NCBI GenBank assembly: GCA_002426795.1
Contig: DINQ01000008.1
Coordinates: 62,001 to 126,000 of the forward strand
From: Bacteroidales bacterium UBA5536
Lineage (GTDB): Bacteria > Bacteroidota > Bacteroidia > Bacteroidales > F082
Direction: 5' to 3'
DNA length: 64,000 nucleotides
Shown here: in pieces, positions 43,611 through 52,443 of the stretch
Numbering within the stretch: the first letter of the stretch is position 1
How the letters are laid out: each line of letters begins with the position of its first letter
The notes under the pieces: model-generated
Databases searched by the model: none
Told to the model about the DNA's origin: nothing
What the model saw: only the letters and a program-made list of their open reading frames with translations
Made by a program: the position numbers and the translations under genes

Positions 43611-44708
43611 ATGTATGCCATAAGCCCAAAGTTCATCAATAAGATTGTAAATCTGGTTTTGTTCAATGTTTTTGTCTTGTTGTTCATTCCATTTCAAATT
43701 TTTGCGCATCAAAATCCGCTTAAAGTTGGCATAATGCCTGCGCCTCCTTTTTTGGTTCTAGAAAATAACGAAAAACCTACCGGACTTTGTATAGACATTT
43801 GGGGAAAAATTGCAGATTCTCTTGGCAGCTCTTATACCTTTGTTGAAAAAGATGAACAATTGCTTTTGTCTGATTTAGAAAAGCACGAGCTCGATTTAAC
43901 GATTATCCCACTGACAATCACTCCTGAAAGGATGCGGAAGTTTTACTTTAGTCAACCATTTTTCATCACCACATTGTCCATTGCCACCAACGCGAATGAT
44001 AACGATCAGGTTAAAACCTTTTTGCATAATTTTTTCTCGGTAGGCTTTTTTAAGATCATTGGCTTGTTGTTTTTCATCATTTTGGTCTTTGGTTTTTTGG
44101 TATGGTTTTTTGAGCACAGGAAAAACAAAAAACACTTCCGAAAAGGTATTAAGGGTCTGATGGATGGCATTTGGTGGTCAGCAGTAACCATGACCACAGT
44201 TGGATATGGCGATATTGCTCCCACCAGTTTTTGGGGGCGTTTTTTTGCCACCATTTGGATGTTTACAGCAGTGATCATTATCAGTAGTTTTACTGCAACC
44301 ATTTCATCAGCGCTAACGGTAAACAGTATTAAAAACAATATTGACAACATCAATGATTTGCGTGAAGTCAGGGTTGCAACGATAAGGGGAAGCAGCAGTG
44401 CAGATTATTTGCGTAACAACAAAATTCTTTTCATTGAATATGAGCGCATTGAGGATGCCCTGAATGATCTATCGCATGAAAAAATTCAGGCTTTTGTTTA
44501 TGATAAAGCCATCATCGAATACTATTTATCAAAAAAGCAATACCAGTCTGTTTTGACCAGTATTGCTTTGAGTGCCAATAAAGAGTATTTCTGTTTTGCT
44601 TCGACCAATGAAAGCCTGATTCACAAGATCAATCCATTTTTGATTGATGTGCTCGAATCAACTGATTGGAACCTCATGCTCAAGAAATACAATCTTGGTG
44701 AAGATTAA
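43611..44708 (+). CDS. GluR0-like prokaryotic ionotropic glutamate receptor (ligand-gated K+ channel)
   Basis: The ATG at 43611 gives 365 residues with signal peptide NLVLFNVFVLLFIPFQIFA. The ligand-binding S1 lobe follows (about 35-130). A first span (146-169), a pore loop with TTVGYGD (195-201) and a second span (212-235) precede the S2 lobe (about 250-360). Binding residues match eukaryotic receptors: PLTITPER holds Thr102 and Arg107 for the alpha-carboxylate, RGSSSADYL matches the GST..F loop, and Asp298 (VYDKA) fits the amino-group acidic residue. TM2 SSFTATISSALTV recalls the iGluR SYTANLAAFL. The filter is that of potassium channels. It would open a K+ pore in the inner membrane when a periplasmic amino acid binds. 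It is monocistronic and shares TTAA with the convergent peptidase. Confidence 0.9.
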   Translation: MYAISPKFINKIVNLVLFNVFVLLFIPFQIFAHQNPLKVGIMPAPPFLVLENNEKPTGLCIDIWGKIADSLGSSYTFVEKDEQLLLSDLEKHELDLTIIPLTITPERMRKFYFSQPFFITTLSIATNANDNDQVKTFLHNFFSVGFFKIIGLLFFIILVFGFLVWFFEHRKNKKHFRKGIKGLMDGIWWSAVTMTTVGYGDIAPTSFWGRFFATIWMFTAVIIISSFTATISSALTVNSIKNNIDNINDLREVRVATIRGSSSADYLRNNKILFIEYERIEDALNDLSHEKIQAFVYDKAIIEYYLSKKQYQSVLTSIALSANKEYFCFASTNESLIHKINPFLIDVLESTDWNLMLKKYNLGED

Positions 44709-46807
44709 TTTGCCTTTAACCAGGTATCAAGCCAGTTATAAAACCTTCTTTGCCAGAGAATTCCGTTCTGTGGTTTTAAAACCCAGTGATTTTCATCAGG
44801 GAAATAGAGATATTCTGCAGGAATACCGCGTAATACAGCGGCGTTAAAAGCCTGCATGCCCTGTGATGCCACAATACGATAATCAAGCTCACCATGAACT
44901 ACCATGATAGGCGTATCCCAATATTGAACAAATTTGTGTGGTGAATTGGCATAAGACCATTGAACAGTCTTGTTTTCAGTGTCCCAATACGGTCCACCAA
45001 GATCCCAGTTAACAAACCACATTTCTTCTGTTTCAAGATATTGGGCTTCAAGGTTAAACATGCCATCGTGAGCGATAAATGCCTTGAAGCGTTTCTGGTG
45101 ATGGCCAGCAAGCCAATACACTGAAAAACCACCATAACTGGCACCCACAGCCCCCAATCTGGTTTCATCAACAAAAGGTTCTTTCGCCATAAAATCGATC
45201 GCTGATAAATAGTCGCGCATGTTTTGTCCGCCATAATCACCGCTGATTTGTTCGAGCCATTCTTTACCAAAGCCTGGCAGTCCGCGCCGGTTAGGTGCAA
45301 CAATGATATAGCCGTTGGCAGCCATCATCTGGAAATTCCATCTATAAGACCAAAACTGACTGACAGTGCTCTGAGGGCCACCCTGACAATAGAGGAGGGT
45401 TGGGTATTTTTTTGAAGGATCGAATCCGGGAGGATAGATGATCCAGGTCAGCATTTCCTTGTTATCAGTTGTTTTGATCCAGCGCTCTTCAACACGTCCC
45501 ATTTCGAGTTGATCAAGGATGGGTTTGTTGATAAAGGTAATCTGATCCTGCTGTCCGGTTGTCTCGTCAATGCTGAATACCTCAACTGGTGACGACATCG
45601 ACATGCGCGTTCCAATCAGTCCGTTGTCTGCCACCATGACGCTTGTATAGTCATGAACTCCTTCTGTGAGCTTATGTATCTTACCGTCAGCAAGTGTATA
45701 GCTGTAAATTTGATCAACAGCATGCCAGTCGCTGGTAAAATAGATTTTATCATCAGATTTTGACCATGCCAATCCATGAGCATCCTGATCGAAGGCTGCA
45801 GTGAGATCTTTCTTTTCACCTGTTTCAAAATCAAGAATATACAGTCGTACTTTATCCGCCTCGTAACCATCTCGTTCCATGCTTTCCCAAACCATTTTGC
45901 TGCCATCATGCGAAAAAACAGCTGCCAAATCATATCCCATCATGCCTTCTGTCAGATTTTTCGTTTTGCCAGACTCTAAATCATATTGGTACAAATCTGA
46001 ATTAGTTGATAAGGCGTAGGCTTTACCTGTTTTTTTGCGGCATGCGTAAACCACTGTTTTACTGTCCGGACTCCATGTGATTTGTTCCATTCCCCCGAAA
46101 GGCCGTAATGGAGTTTCCCAGGGTTCGTCGAGCATGATGTCTTTTGCATTTTGAATAGCTGTACCGTCGTAATCAGCCACAAAAACATGGCTATAGGTAT
46201 CAACCCACTGATCCCAATGACGGTACATCAGGTCGTTGTTGATACGTCCTGAAGCCAATGGCAGATCAGGATAAATGTCCGCTGTGGATGGTTTTAGTTT
46301 AACCTCGGCAGTATAGAGTATTTTCGATTGGTCAGGCGCGTAGTCAAATCCTGTAAGTCCACCTTCAACATTGGTGATTTGAACGCGACCCGTGCCATCG
46401 GGATGCATTTCCCAAAGCTGCATACTTCCGCTCTCATTAGAAAGAAATCCTATTTTCTGACCATCAGGCCTCCACCTTGGGTTATATTCTCCAAAGCTCG
46501 TATGCGTAATACGTTTTGAATCTGAGCCATCCGTATTCACGGTATAAAGCTCTGTATTCCCTTTGTTTTGCTCAACACTATAATAAGTAACGTTGAACAA
46601 GAGGGTTTCACCATCGGGCGACAGCGTTGTTTCTCCGATACGCCCAAATGACCACAAAACTTCTGGTGTCATGATCTTACTGCTTAGAACCGCATCAGAA
46701 GGCCCAATGGGTTCCTGCAATTCGTGCTGTTGTTGGTCCATCTTCATATTACAAGCACTTAACATGCTTATAATCAAAATAGAATAAAGTAAATGAATAT
46801 GTTTCAT
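44705..46807 (-). CDS. S9 (prolyl oligopeptidase) family peptidase, lipoprotein
   Basis: The 700-residue protein has a lipoprotein signal with lipobox LSAC (Cys19). An N-terminal beta-propeller of TolB-like repeats follows (SPDGETLLFN, RPDGQKIGFLSNESG, SPDSKTVVYACRK, SKSDDKIYFTSDW). The C-terminal alpha/beta hydrolase (about 440-700) has catalytic Ser557 (GAVGASYGGF), Asp642 (VVHGELDYR) and His674 (ENHWV). It is of the acylaminoacyl-peptidase/DPP type and would digest short peptides at the cell surface or periplasm. It converges on the glutamate-receptor-like gene with a 4-bp overlap; released amino acids could be ligands for that channel, which is speculation. Confidence 0.94.
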   Translation of the reverse strand: MKHIHLLYSILIISMLSACNMKMDQQQHELQEPIGPSDAVLSSKIMTPEVLWSFGRIGETTLSPDGETLLFNVTYYSVEQNKGNTELYTVNTDGSDSKRITHTSFGEYNPRWRPDGQKIGFLSNESGSMQLWEMHPDGTGRVQITNVEGGLTGFDYAPDQSKILYTAEVKLKPSTADIYPDLPLASGRINNDLMYRHWDQWVDTYSHVFVADYDGTAIQNAKDIMLDEPWETPLRPFGGMEQITWSPDSKTVVYACRKKTGKAYALSTNSDLYQYDLESGKTKNLTEGMMGYDLAAVFSHDGSKMVWESMERDGYEADKVRLYILDFETGEKKDLTAAFDQDAHGLAWSKSDDKIYFTSDWHAVDQIYSYTLADGKIHKLTEGVHDYTSVMVADNGLIGTRMSMSSPVEVFSIDETTGQQDQITFINKPILDQLEMGRVEERWIKTTDNKEMLTWIIYPPGFDPSKKYPTLLYCQGGPQSTVSQFWSYRWNFQMMAANGYIIVAPNRRGLPGFGKEWLEQISGDYGGQNMRDYLSAIDFMAKEPFVDETRLGAVGASYGGFSVYWLAGHHQKRFKAFIAHDGMFNLEAQYLETEEMWFVNWDLGGPYWDTENKTVQWSYANSPHKFVQYWDTPIMVVHGELDYRIVASQGMQAFNAAVLRGIPAEYLYFPDENHWVLKPQNGILWQRRFYNWLDTWLKAN

Positions 46808-46917
46808 AAGAATAAAATTTGGAAATATTTCAGAGCAGAAAGTTACATATTTTTCACGTCGAACTATTAAAATATGGGTAAGTTAGGCAAACAGTAATGA
46901 TAAGAAACGCAAAACAA

Positions 46918-49119
46918 TTAAGGTTCAATTTCAAAAAGGGTAGGGTAGCCATTGATTAACAAACCATTAGTATTTTCACCCGATTTTTTCCAGGTATTTT
47001 CCGATGAGCCATCAATCACAAATTTTTGCTGATTTTTGGGCAAAATTCGCGTTTTCACAAGCACAGTTTCATCAGGATCATCTGCTCCGCTATACCACAT
47101 CATGGCATAGGCTTTGCCTGATTTTGGGTCAGTAAATCTGTAACAAAACACATCATGATATTCAAGTAACACTTCTTTGAGTACGAGGTTTCCAGCCTGC
47201 TCCATCAATTGTTTAAAAGCCCGGAACGATTGTTTTTCTTTAAAAGCGTGCAATGATGAACTCAGCAACCCCGAACGGCTATGTAAACCTTCGGCATTGT
47301 CTTCGTTGGCATAAAAGTACCAGTAAACCCTGTCAGCTCCGTTACGAAGCAGCAACAGCGCTGCCCTCAGGCCCCAGGCAGCTTGTTGTTTTTCGCTGAC
47401 ACACTCGCTATGTGTACAGTTTTCGTCACCGCCATCACTGTCGTATCCAAATTCAGTAACCCAGATTGGTAGTTTTGGCGCCAAAGCATTTCTGAAGCGT
47501 ACCATATTGTGAATGCCATTGGTTGCTGCCCTTTTATCTTCGGGGTTAACGCTGATTCTTTCGCCAATTTTAGAAAAAGTATGGGCATAAAAATGAGCAT
47601 TCAGGGCATTAAATTGATTTAAATCACTGCTGGAAATGTAATCAGCAATATAGTCATTTGTTTCATTCACTGACAGATAAGGGAAAGTTGCCTGAAAGGC
47701 AGCAGGCAAGGTAAAAAGAGATGGATCTGCCTGTTTTGTTCCGCTAAGCATTGCCTCTGAGAGGCTTTGATAGAATGCAGGTGGATAATCCCAGGGTTCA
47801 TTGCCAAGCTCCACGCTTTCAATCAAATCATGTCCAGAACGACTACCAAAAAAGGTGGCAAATTCGTTTCCAAACTGATAGGCATCTTGCTGAGGGTTTT
47901 TCCAGGCCGAAACAGGAATTGTCTTATTTTTAAACATTAAAGCGGCTGAAACATCAAAACCTTTCTGGTTTAAGAAGCCATATTCACGCTTCCAGTCGAG
48001 CCACCAATTAGCCGCAGTGCCTTTGCCCTGCAGCATTTGGGCATAGTTCGCGCTTTGACCCGGCGCTGGAATATCCCAAAGAATATTGTGATAAAGCCTA
48101 ATTTTTCGGAAAATGGAAGCAAACTTATCAGGTCCGTATCCAGGAACTATTTCGTCACTATATGCATTGTAGCCCCAGCCCCAAACGCTATTCAAACCAA
48201 TTCTCTCGTTGAGCGGCATGCTGTTATTGATTACTTCAGCAGGTTTACCAAAAGGCCCAAATTCATCATAAACAGCAAGTTCCCATAATGCAGCTTTGAC
48301 ATAGTCTTTCATCTGCAAACCGAAACGCAACTGCACAAAACGGGCTTTCACTTCGTTTTCGAGAATCGTTGGTATCATACCAACTGCTTTGGGAAGCAAC
48401 TGTGCAACCTGTTTCCAGTTTCTTTGATCGTTTGAAACTAAAACGTCAATAAAAATAACCTGTTCATTGTTTAAATGCCTGGAGTAAATTTGCCCAATTG
48501 GCATTGATTTTTTCAAATCAAGTGTATAGGTCACATAAGGTTGAGAATTCAGCGCTGCCAATTCGAAAAGCTGAAACTTTTCTGGACTTGCCAATACAAT
48601 CTGATCTACCAACTTGTTAAAGGGAGCGTTAAAATTCAGCAGTTGATAATTCTGACCAGGATTGATATTGAATTCTGTAAATAATTGATTATCAGAAATC
48701 AGGCTTATCGTTACAGGACTTGAACATGCCAGTTTGATCGATAACAAATATATTTTGGCCGGTTCCGATAAAGTAAGTACAATACCACGCCGGTAGTTGT
48801 CCGTAAGCTGTCGCTCAATGGGCTCATAAGTATCCGTATTCCCATCAAAAGCTTTGTTAAAAACAGTGATGATTCGGCTTTGGTTCTCAGTAAGGAAGCC
48901 ATTTAAATTGGGATCATCTATATATCCATCAGGAAGAGGCGCTTCCGACTCCCAAAAGGTTGTGATATTTCTGTCATTGGCAGCTTCAATATTCTGCCCC
49001 GAATTGGTTAAAACCAATGCATCTGTGGTGTACGAATTTATCAGTCCCGGATTGTCAGTTGTTTGGCCAATCAGATGGCCTGATGAAAGAATAACTACAA
49101 GAAAGATAAGCTTTTTCAT
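46918..49119 (-). CDS. Secreted glycoside hydrolase-like protein (clan GH-A type)
   Basis: The start at 49119 (MKKLIFLVVILSSGHLIG signal peptide) is preferred over an in-frame ATG 72 bp upstream and gives 733 residues. The N-terminal third looks like paired beta-sandwich, carbohydrate-binding-type modules (FNKAFDGNTDTYEPIERQLT, SISLISDNQ-like strands). The C-terminal part resembles a TIM barrel with a candidate acid/base Glu441 (VELGNEPWDYP) and nucleophile Glu556 (IWVTEFGYDSDGGD), the NEP and TEFG pattern of clan GH-A. The family could not be assigned. Substrate and linkage are unknown. It is a single gene upstream of the tRNA-Met terminator. Confidence 0.75.
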   Translation of the reverse strand: MKKLIFLVVILSSGHLIGQTTDNPGLINSYTTDALVLTNSGQNIEAANDRNITTFWESEAPLPDGYIDDPNLNGFLTENQSRIITVFNKAFDGNTDTYEPIERQLTDNYRRGIVLTLSEPAKIYLLSIKLACSSPVTISLISDNQLFTEFNINPGQNYQLLNFNAPFNKLVDQIVLASPEKFQLFELAALNSQPYVTYTLDLKKSMPIGQIYSRHLNNEQVIFIDVLVSNDQRNWKQVAQLLPKAVGMIPTILENEVKARFVQLRFGLQMKDYVKAALWELAVYDEFGPFGKPAEVINNSMPLNERIGLNSVWGWGYNAYSDEIVPGYGPDKFASIFRKIRLYHNILWDIPAPGQSANYAQMLQGKGTAANWWLDWKREYGFLNQKGFDVSAALMFKNKTIPVSAWKNPQQDAYQFGNEFATFFGSRSGHDLIESVELGNEPWDYPPAFYQSLSEAMLSGTKQADPSLFTLPAAFQATFPYLSVNETNDYIADYISSSDLNQFNALNAHFYAHTFSKIGERISVNPEDKRAATNGIHNMVRFRNALAPKLPIWVTEFGYDSDGGDENCTHSECVSEKQQAAWGLRAALLLLRNGADRVYWYFYANEDNAEGLHSRSGLLSSSLHAFKEKQSFRAFKQLMEQAGNLVLKEVLLEYHDVFCYRFTDPKSGKAYAMMWYSGADDPDETVLVKTRILPKNQQKFVIDGSSENTWKKSGENTNGLLINGYPTLFEIEP

Positions 49120-49171
49120 AAAGTTTGTTTCGGGACAAATGTAATAAGATCTCTGCTGAAACAAACTGTGA

Positions 49172-49206
49172 AAAAAAAACCCGATTCGCACGAAACCGGG
49201 TTTTTA
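49172..49206 (-). terminator. Terminator after tRNA-Met
   Basis: On the minus strand a 9-bp stem (AAAAACCCG / CGGGTTTTT) with a 13-nt loop is followed by more T residues. It lies 6 bp beyond the tRNA 3' end and upstream of the glycosidase gene. Confidence 0.8.
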
Positions 49207-49211
49207 GGGAG

Positions 49212-49285
49212 TAGCGAGACCGAGAATTGAACTCGGGACCTCCGGGTTATGAATCCGACGCTCTAACCAACTGAGCTACCTCGCC
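49212..49285 (-). tRNA. tRNA-Met (anticodon CAT, elongator)
   Basis: The 74-nt minus-strand sequence folds as a cloverleaf. The acceptor stem is GGCGAGG / TCTCGCT with terminal G-U pairs, the D-stem is GCTC / GAGC, and the anticodon loop is TTCATAA. The anticodon stem is TCGGA / CCCGG with one A-C mismatch, and the T arm is CCGAG-TTCAATT-CTCGG. The discriminator is A and CCA is not encoded. The paired first acceptor base pair indicates elongator rather than initiator Met; a CAT anticodon modified to lysidine (Ile) cannot be excluded from this alone. Confidence 0.95.
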
Positions 49286-49301
49286 ATGAAATAAAGAGGT
49301 G

Positions 49302-49331
49302 CAAAAGTAGTAATTCTTTCAAAACAGACAA
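49302..49331 (-). promoter_or_regulatory. Bacteroidota promoter for tRNA-Met
   Basis: On the minus strand TTG (49329-49331), a 19-nt spacer and TACTTTTG (49302-49309) match the full consensus. The tRNA 5' end is 16 bp downstream. Confidence 0.7.
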
Positions 49332-49415
49332 ACCTTCATCAAAAAATTCCGCATGAATTCATATAACTCTTAAAATAATTAACAATATTTCACGGATCAT
49401 TCATTGAATATTTTC

Positions 49416-49423
49416 TATTTTTG
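49416..49423 (+). promoter_or_regulatory. Promoter -7 element (TATTTTTG) for the DUF1573 gene
   Basis: An exact TAnnTTTG match lies 49 bp before the start codon. No TTG box is at the expected spacing. Confidence 0.45.
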
Positions 49424-49472
49424 TTCGTTGTAACAACATTTAAAACCTAAAATAAATTTAAATCTACTCATC

Positions 49473-49934
49473 ATGAAAAGAATTGTTGCACTTCTGGGAC
49501 TCATGCTTGCTTTTACAACTTTTGTTGCTGCACAGCAAGAAACCACGAAGGAAACGACCAATGGGCCGGAGATTACTTTTACAGAAACCCTTCACGATTA
49601 CGGTGAAGTTCAACTCAACGGAGATGGCACTTTCGAATTCGAATTCACCAACTCGGGAAACGAACCATTGATTCTTTCACGCCCCCGCTCATCATGCGGA
49701 TGCACCGTACCAACATGGCCTCGACAGCCAATTTTACCAGGTGAAAAAGAAAAAATCAAAGTAACATACAATACAGCCAAAGCAGGTCCTTTCAACAAAA
49801 CTGTAACAGTTATGTCGAATGCCAAAAACAACAGTAATGTTGTATTGCGTATCAAAGGAACCGTGCTAGCTGCACCTCAGGAAGCCCTGCCAGCAAAAGA
49901 AGAAAGCAAAGCCGGCGCTCCTGCACACAAATAG
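49473..49934 (+). CDS. DUF1573 periplasmic/surface protein
   Basis: The 153-residue protein has a signal peptide (residues 1-20, MKRIVALLGLMLAFTTFVAA). One immunoglobulin-like DUF1573 domain follows (about 29-135): FTETLHDYGEVQLNGDGTFEFEFTNSGNEPLIL, then SSCGCTVPTWPRQPILPGE and IKVTYNTAKAGPFNKTVTV. The C-terminus is low-complexity and Ala/Lys-rich. The paired cysteines of SSCGCT are a hallmark of the family, which is very common in Bacteroidota; its function is not known. It has its own promoter element and terminator. Confidence 0.93.
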   Translation: MKRIVALLGLMLAFTTFVAAQQETTKETTNGPEITFTETLHDYGEVQLNGDGTFEFEFTNSGNEPLILSRPRSSCGCTVPTWPRQPILPGEKEKIKVTYNTAKAGPFNKTVTVMSNAKNNSNVVLRIKGTVLAAPQEALPAKEESKAGAPAHK

Positions 49935-49955
49935 AAACTTCTTGATATTGAGATT

Positions 49956-49979
49956 ACCCGGCTTTATGCCGGGTTTTTT
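49956..49979 (+). terminator. Rho-independent terminator
   Basis: A 7-bp GC-rich stem (ACCCGGC / GCCGGGT) with a 5-nt loop is followed by TTTTT. It lies 21 bp after the DUF1573 stop codon. Confidence 0.9.
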
Positions 49980-50006
49980 ATTCCAAAACCAAAATAAAAT
50001 AAAAGG

Positions 50007-51206
50007 ATGCCAAAAATTTCCATTAAAGGCAAAAAAATGCCTGAATCGCCCATCAGAAAGCTTGTTCCTTTTGCTGAACAGGCCAAACTGAGAGGAATTA
50101 AAGTGTATCATTTAAATATTGGCCAGCCCGATATCCACACCCCTGAAGTGGCGCTCAATGCTGTGAAGAATTTCAATGGAAAGGTCATTGAATACAGCCA
50201 CTCTGCCGGTATTCCCTCGTACCGTAAAAAACTTGCAGCTTATTACCAGAAGCACGACATCAACATTACGGCCGATGACATAATCATTGGCGCTGGTGCG
50301 TCTGAAGCCATTTTATTTGCTTTTCAAACCATCATGGATCCGGGTGACGAAGTCATTATCCCTGAGCCTTTCTATGCCAATTACAATGGTTTTGCTATCA
50401 ATGCAGGTGTAAACGTAACACCCATCTACTCATCTATCGAAACCGGTTTTGCGTTGCCTCCGATTGCTGATTTCGAAAAAGCTATTACACCAAAAACTAA
50501 AGCAATTCTCGTTTGTAACCCCAATAACCCAACCGGTTATCTGTATTCAGAAGAAGAGCTCGAAACTTTGCGACAGCTCGTTCTGAAATATGATTTATAC
50601 CTGATTGCTGATGAGGTTTACCGTGAATTTTGCTACGATGGTCATCAACACCATTCGTGTATGCACCTCAAGGGAATCGAGGAAAATGTAATTTTAATCG
50701 ACTCTGTATCAAAACGTTACAGTGCATGCGGCGTTCGTATTGGCTGTCTGATTTCGAAGAACAAAGAAGTTATTTCAACAGCTCTTAAATTCGCACAGGC
50801 GCGCTTGAGTCCACCAACATTTGGACAAATTGCTGCCGAAGCTGCTATCGACACACCAGACAGCTATTTTACTGAGGTGCTGGACGAATACCTGCAACGT
50901 AGAGATGTCGTTGTTGAGGCAATTAACCAAATGGATGGTGCTTTTTGCCCAGTTCCAAAAGGTGCATTTTATGTTGTTGCAAGGCTGCCAATAGATGACT
51001 CAGATCGTTTTTGCCAATGGCTGCTTGATTCATTCGAATACAACAAGCAAACCGTGATGCTGGCTCCTGCAAGCGGTTTCTATTCAGGAGGCGGCAGAGG
51101 TAAAGACGAAGTCCGTATAAGCTATGTGCTGAACGTTACCGATTTGAAACATTCGATGGAAGTACTCAAAGAAGCCTTAAAAGCCTATCCGGGAAGAACC
51201 AATTAA
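50007..51206 (+). CDS. Class I/II PLP-dependent aminotransferase (AspC type)
   Basis: The 399-residue fold-type I aminotransferase probably acts on aspartate or a related amino acid. It has LNIGQPDIHTPEVAL, SHSAGIPSYRKKLAAYY, GAGASEAILFAFQTI, the PLP-contacting NPNNPTGYLY (171-180), ADEVYREF, and PLP-lysine Lys236 in DSVSKRYSACGVRIG, with substrate Arg244. The length is typical. It starts 28 bp after a terminator with no clear promoter box and ends at a bidirectional terminator. Confidence 0.94.
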   Translation: MPKISIKGKKMPESPIRKLVPFAEQAKLRGIKVYHLNIGQPDIHTPEVALNAVKNFNGKVIEYSHSAGIPSYRKKLAAYYQKHDINITADDIIIGAGASEAILFAFQTIMDPGDEVIIPEPFYANYNGFAINAGVNVTPIYSSIETGFALPPIADFEKAITPKTKAILVCNPNNPTGYLYSEEELETLRQLVLKYDLYLIADEVYREFCYDGHQHHSCMHLKGIEENVILIDSVSKRYSACGVRIGCLISKNKEVISTALKFAQARLSPPTFGQIAAEAAIDTPDSYFTEVLDEYLQRRDVVVEAINQMDGAFCPVPKGAFYVVARLPIDDSDRFCQWLLDSFEYNKQTVMLAPASGFYSGGGRGKDEVRISYVLNVTDLKHSMEVLKEALKAYPGRTN

Positions 51207-51223
51207 TCTATAGCGCAATCTTG

Positions 51224-52426
51224 CTAAAAATCAGGATAAAGCAAATACTTTATCCTGATTTTTTTATAATCATCCAGGTCTTTTTGCCAGCTCTGTCTTA
51301 TATCATCAGCGCTCCTGCCTTCTATTATTTGCTGCTGAAGTTTTGCATTTCCTGCCAGCTTATTGAAGTAATTGTTGAAAAATTTCGCCTTGTCAGGCAT
51401 TTCTTTGAAAGAATAAATCAACCAGTCTAGATTCAGCTGATGCGGTTTGTTTTTGTCAAAATTTCTGGCATAACCAGTAAGATTCATGCCAAAGCACTGC
51501 TGATTTTCAAGTTTAGGATGCACGGCTCCTGGCATGCTTTTAGGCGTGAAAGCAAAGCTCCCAGTTTGATATTTGGGGTGACCGAACACCTGAAATGGGA
51601 AGTCTGTTCCTCTTCCGACACTCATTTCGGTGCCTTCAAAAAAACACAGGGAAGGGTAGAGGTAAACTGACTCAAAATTGGGCAGATTGGGAGAGGGTTT
51701 CACCGGCAATTCGTCGATGGCAAGTCTGTCATAGTCCAGCATTTTTATCACCGTAAGATTACATTTTAAACCTGAGCTCAGCCATCCTTCTCCATTTACC
51801 ATCATGCCGTATTCGCCAATAGTGAGACCATAAACGACAGGAACTGGATGCATGCCGACGAAAGATTGAAACGGTTTTTCCAGAACCGGACCATCGACAT
51901 AAAATCCATTGGGGTTCGGACGATCGAGTACAATTAGCGGGATATTATTCTCGGCACAGGCTTCCATCACCAGGCTTAAAGTACTGATATAGGTGTAGAA
52001 ACGCACACCAACATCCTGAAGATCAAATAAGATTACATCAATATTTGACAAATCTTCTTTTGTCGGCTTTTTATGTTGCCCGTATAGCGAAATAATTGGC
52101 AGGCCTGTTTGCGTATCTGTTCCTGAGGTTATAGATGCGCCAGCATCTTTATCGCCACGAAAACCATGTTCAGGTGTGAATATTGCTTTGATTTTGATCT
52201 TTTGCCGAATCAGGGTATCTACCAAATGTACTTTTCCAACCAGGCTGGCCTGATTGGCAACCACACCAACATTTTTATTAGCGATAAGAGGTAAGTATTT
52301 TTCTATCTGACGGGCACCCGAAATGGTTTGATCGGATGGCCGCAAACGCATCTTATCACCCTGTGCAAACAACGCTGCACAAAACATACTGAAAAACAAC
52401 AGAAAGATCAGATTTACCCACCTCAT
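51224..52426 (-). CDS. namZ: NamZ-type exo-beta-N-acetylmuramidase (DUF1343)
   Basis: The 400-residue protein has a signal peptide (residues 1-22, ending LFA-Q). A DUF1343/NamZ domain follows: NVGVVANQASLVGKVHLVDTLI, IFTPEHGFRGDKDAGASITSGTD with the catalytic Glu, FDLQDVGVRFYTYISTLSLVME, and LDRPNPNGFYVDGP. The family releases terminal N-acetylmuramic acid in peptidoglycan recycling. Its last codons (IRIKYLLYPDF) lie inside a 16-bp terminator hairpin shared with the convergent aminotransferase. It diverges from the LolC/E-type permease gene. Confidence 0.93.
   Translation of the reverse strand: MRWVNLIFLLFFSMFCAALFAQGDKMRLRPSDQTISGARQIEKYLPLIANKNVGVVANQASLVGKVHLVDTLIRQKIKIKAIFTPEHGFRGDKDAGASITSGTDTQTGLPIISLYGQHKKPTKEDLSNIDVILFDLQDVGVRFYTYISTLSLVMEACAENNIPLIVLDRPNPNGFYVDGPVLEKPFQSFVGMHPVPVVYGLTIGEYGMMVNGEGWLSSGLKCNLTVIKMLDYDRLAIDELPVKPSPNLPNFESVYLYPSLCFFEGTEMSVGRGTDFPFQVFGHPKYQTGSFAFTPKSMPGAVHPKLENQQCFGMNLTGYARNFDKNKPHQLNLDWLIYSFKEMPDKAKFFNNYFNKLAGNAKLQQQIIEGRSADDIRQSWQKDLDDYKKIRIKYLLYPDF
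51226..51265. terminator. Bidirectional terminator embedded in the namZ coding end
   Basis: A perfect 16-bp stem (AAAAATCAGGATAAAG / CTTTATCCTGATTTTT) with a 6-nt loop works on both strands. Its left arm contains the last base of the namZ stop and the right arm encodes the final namZ residues. The aminotransferase stop is 20 bp upstream on the plus strand. Confidence 0.9.
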
Positions 52427-52443
52427 TGCTCAACAACATTGAT

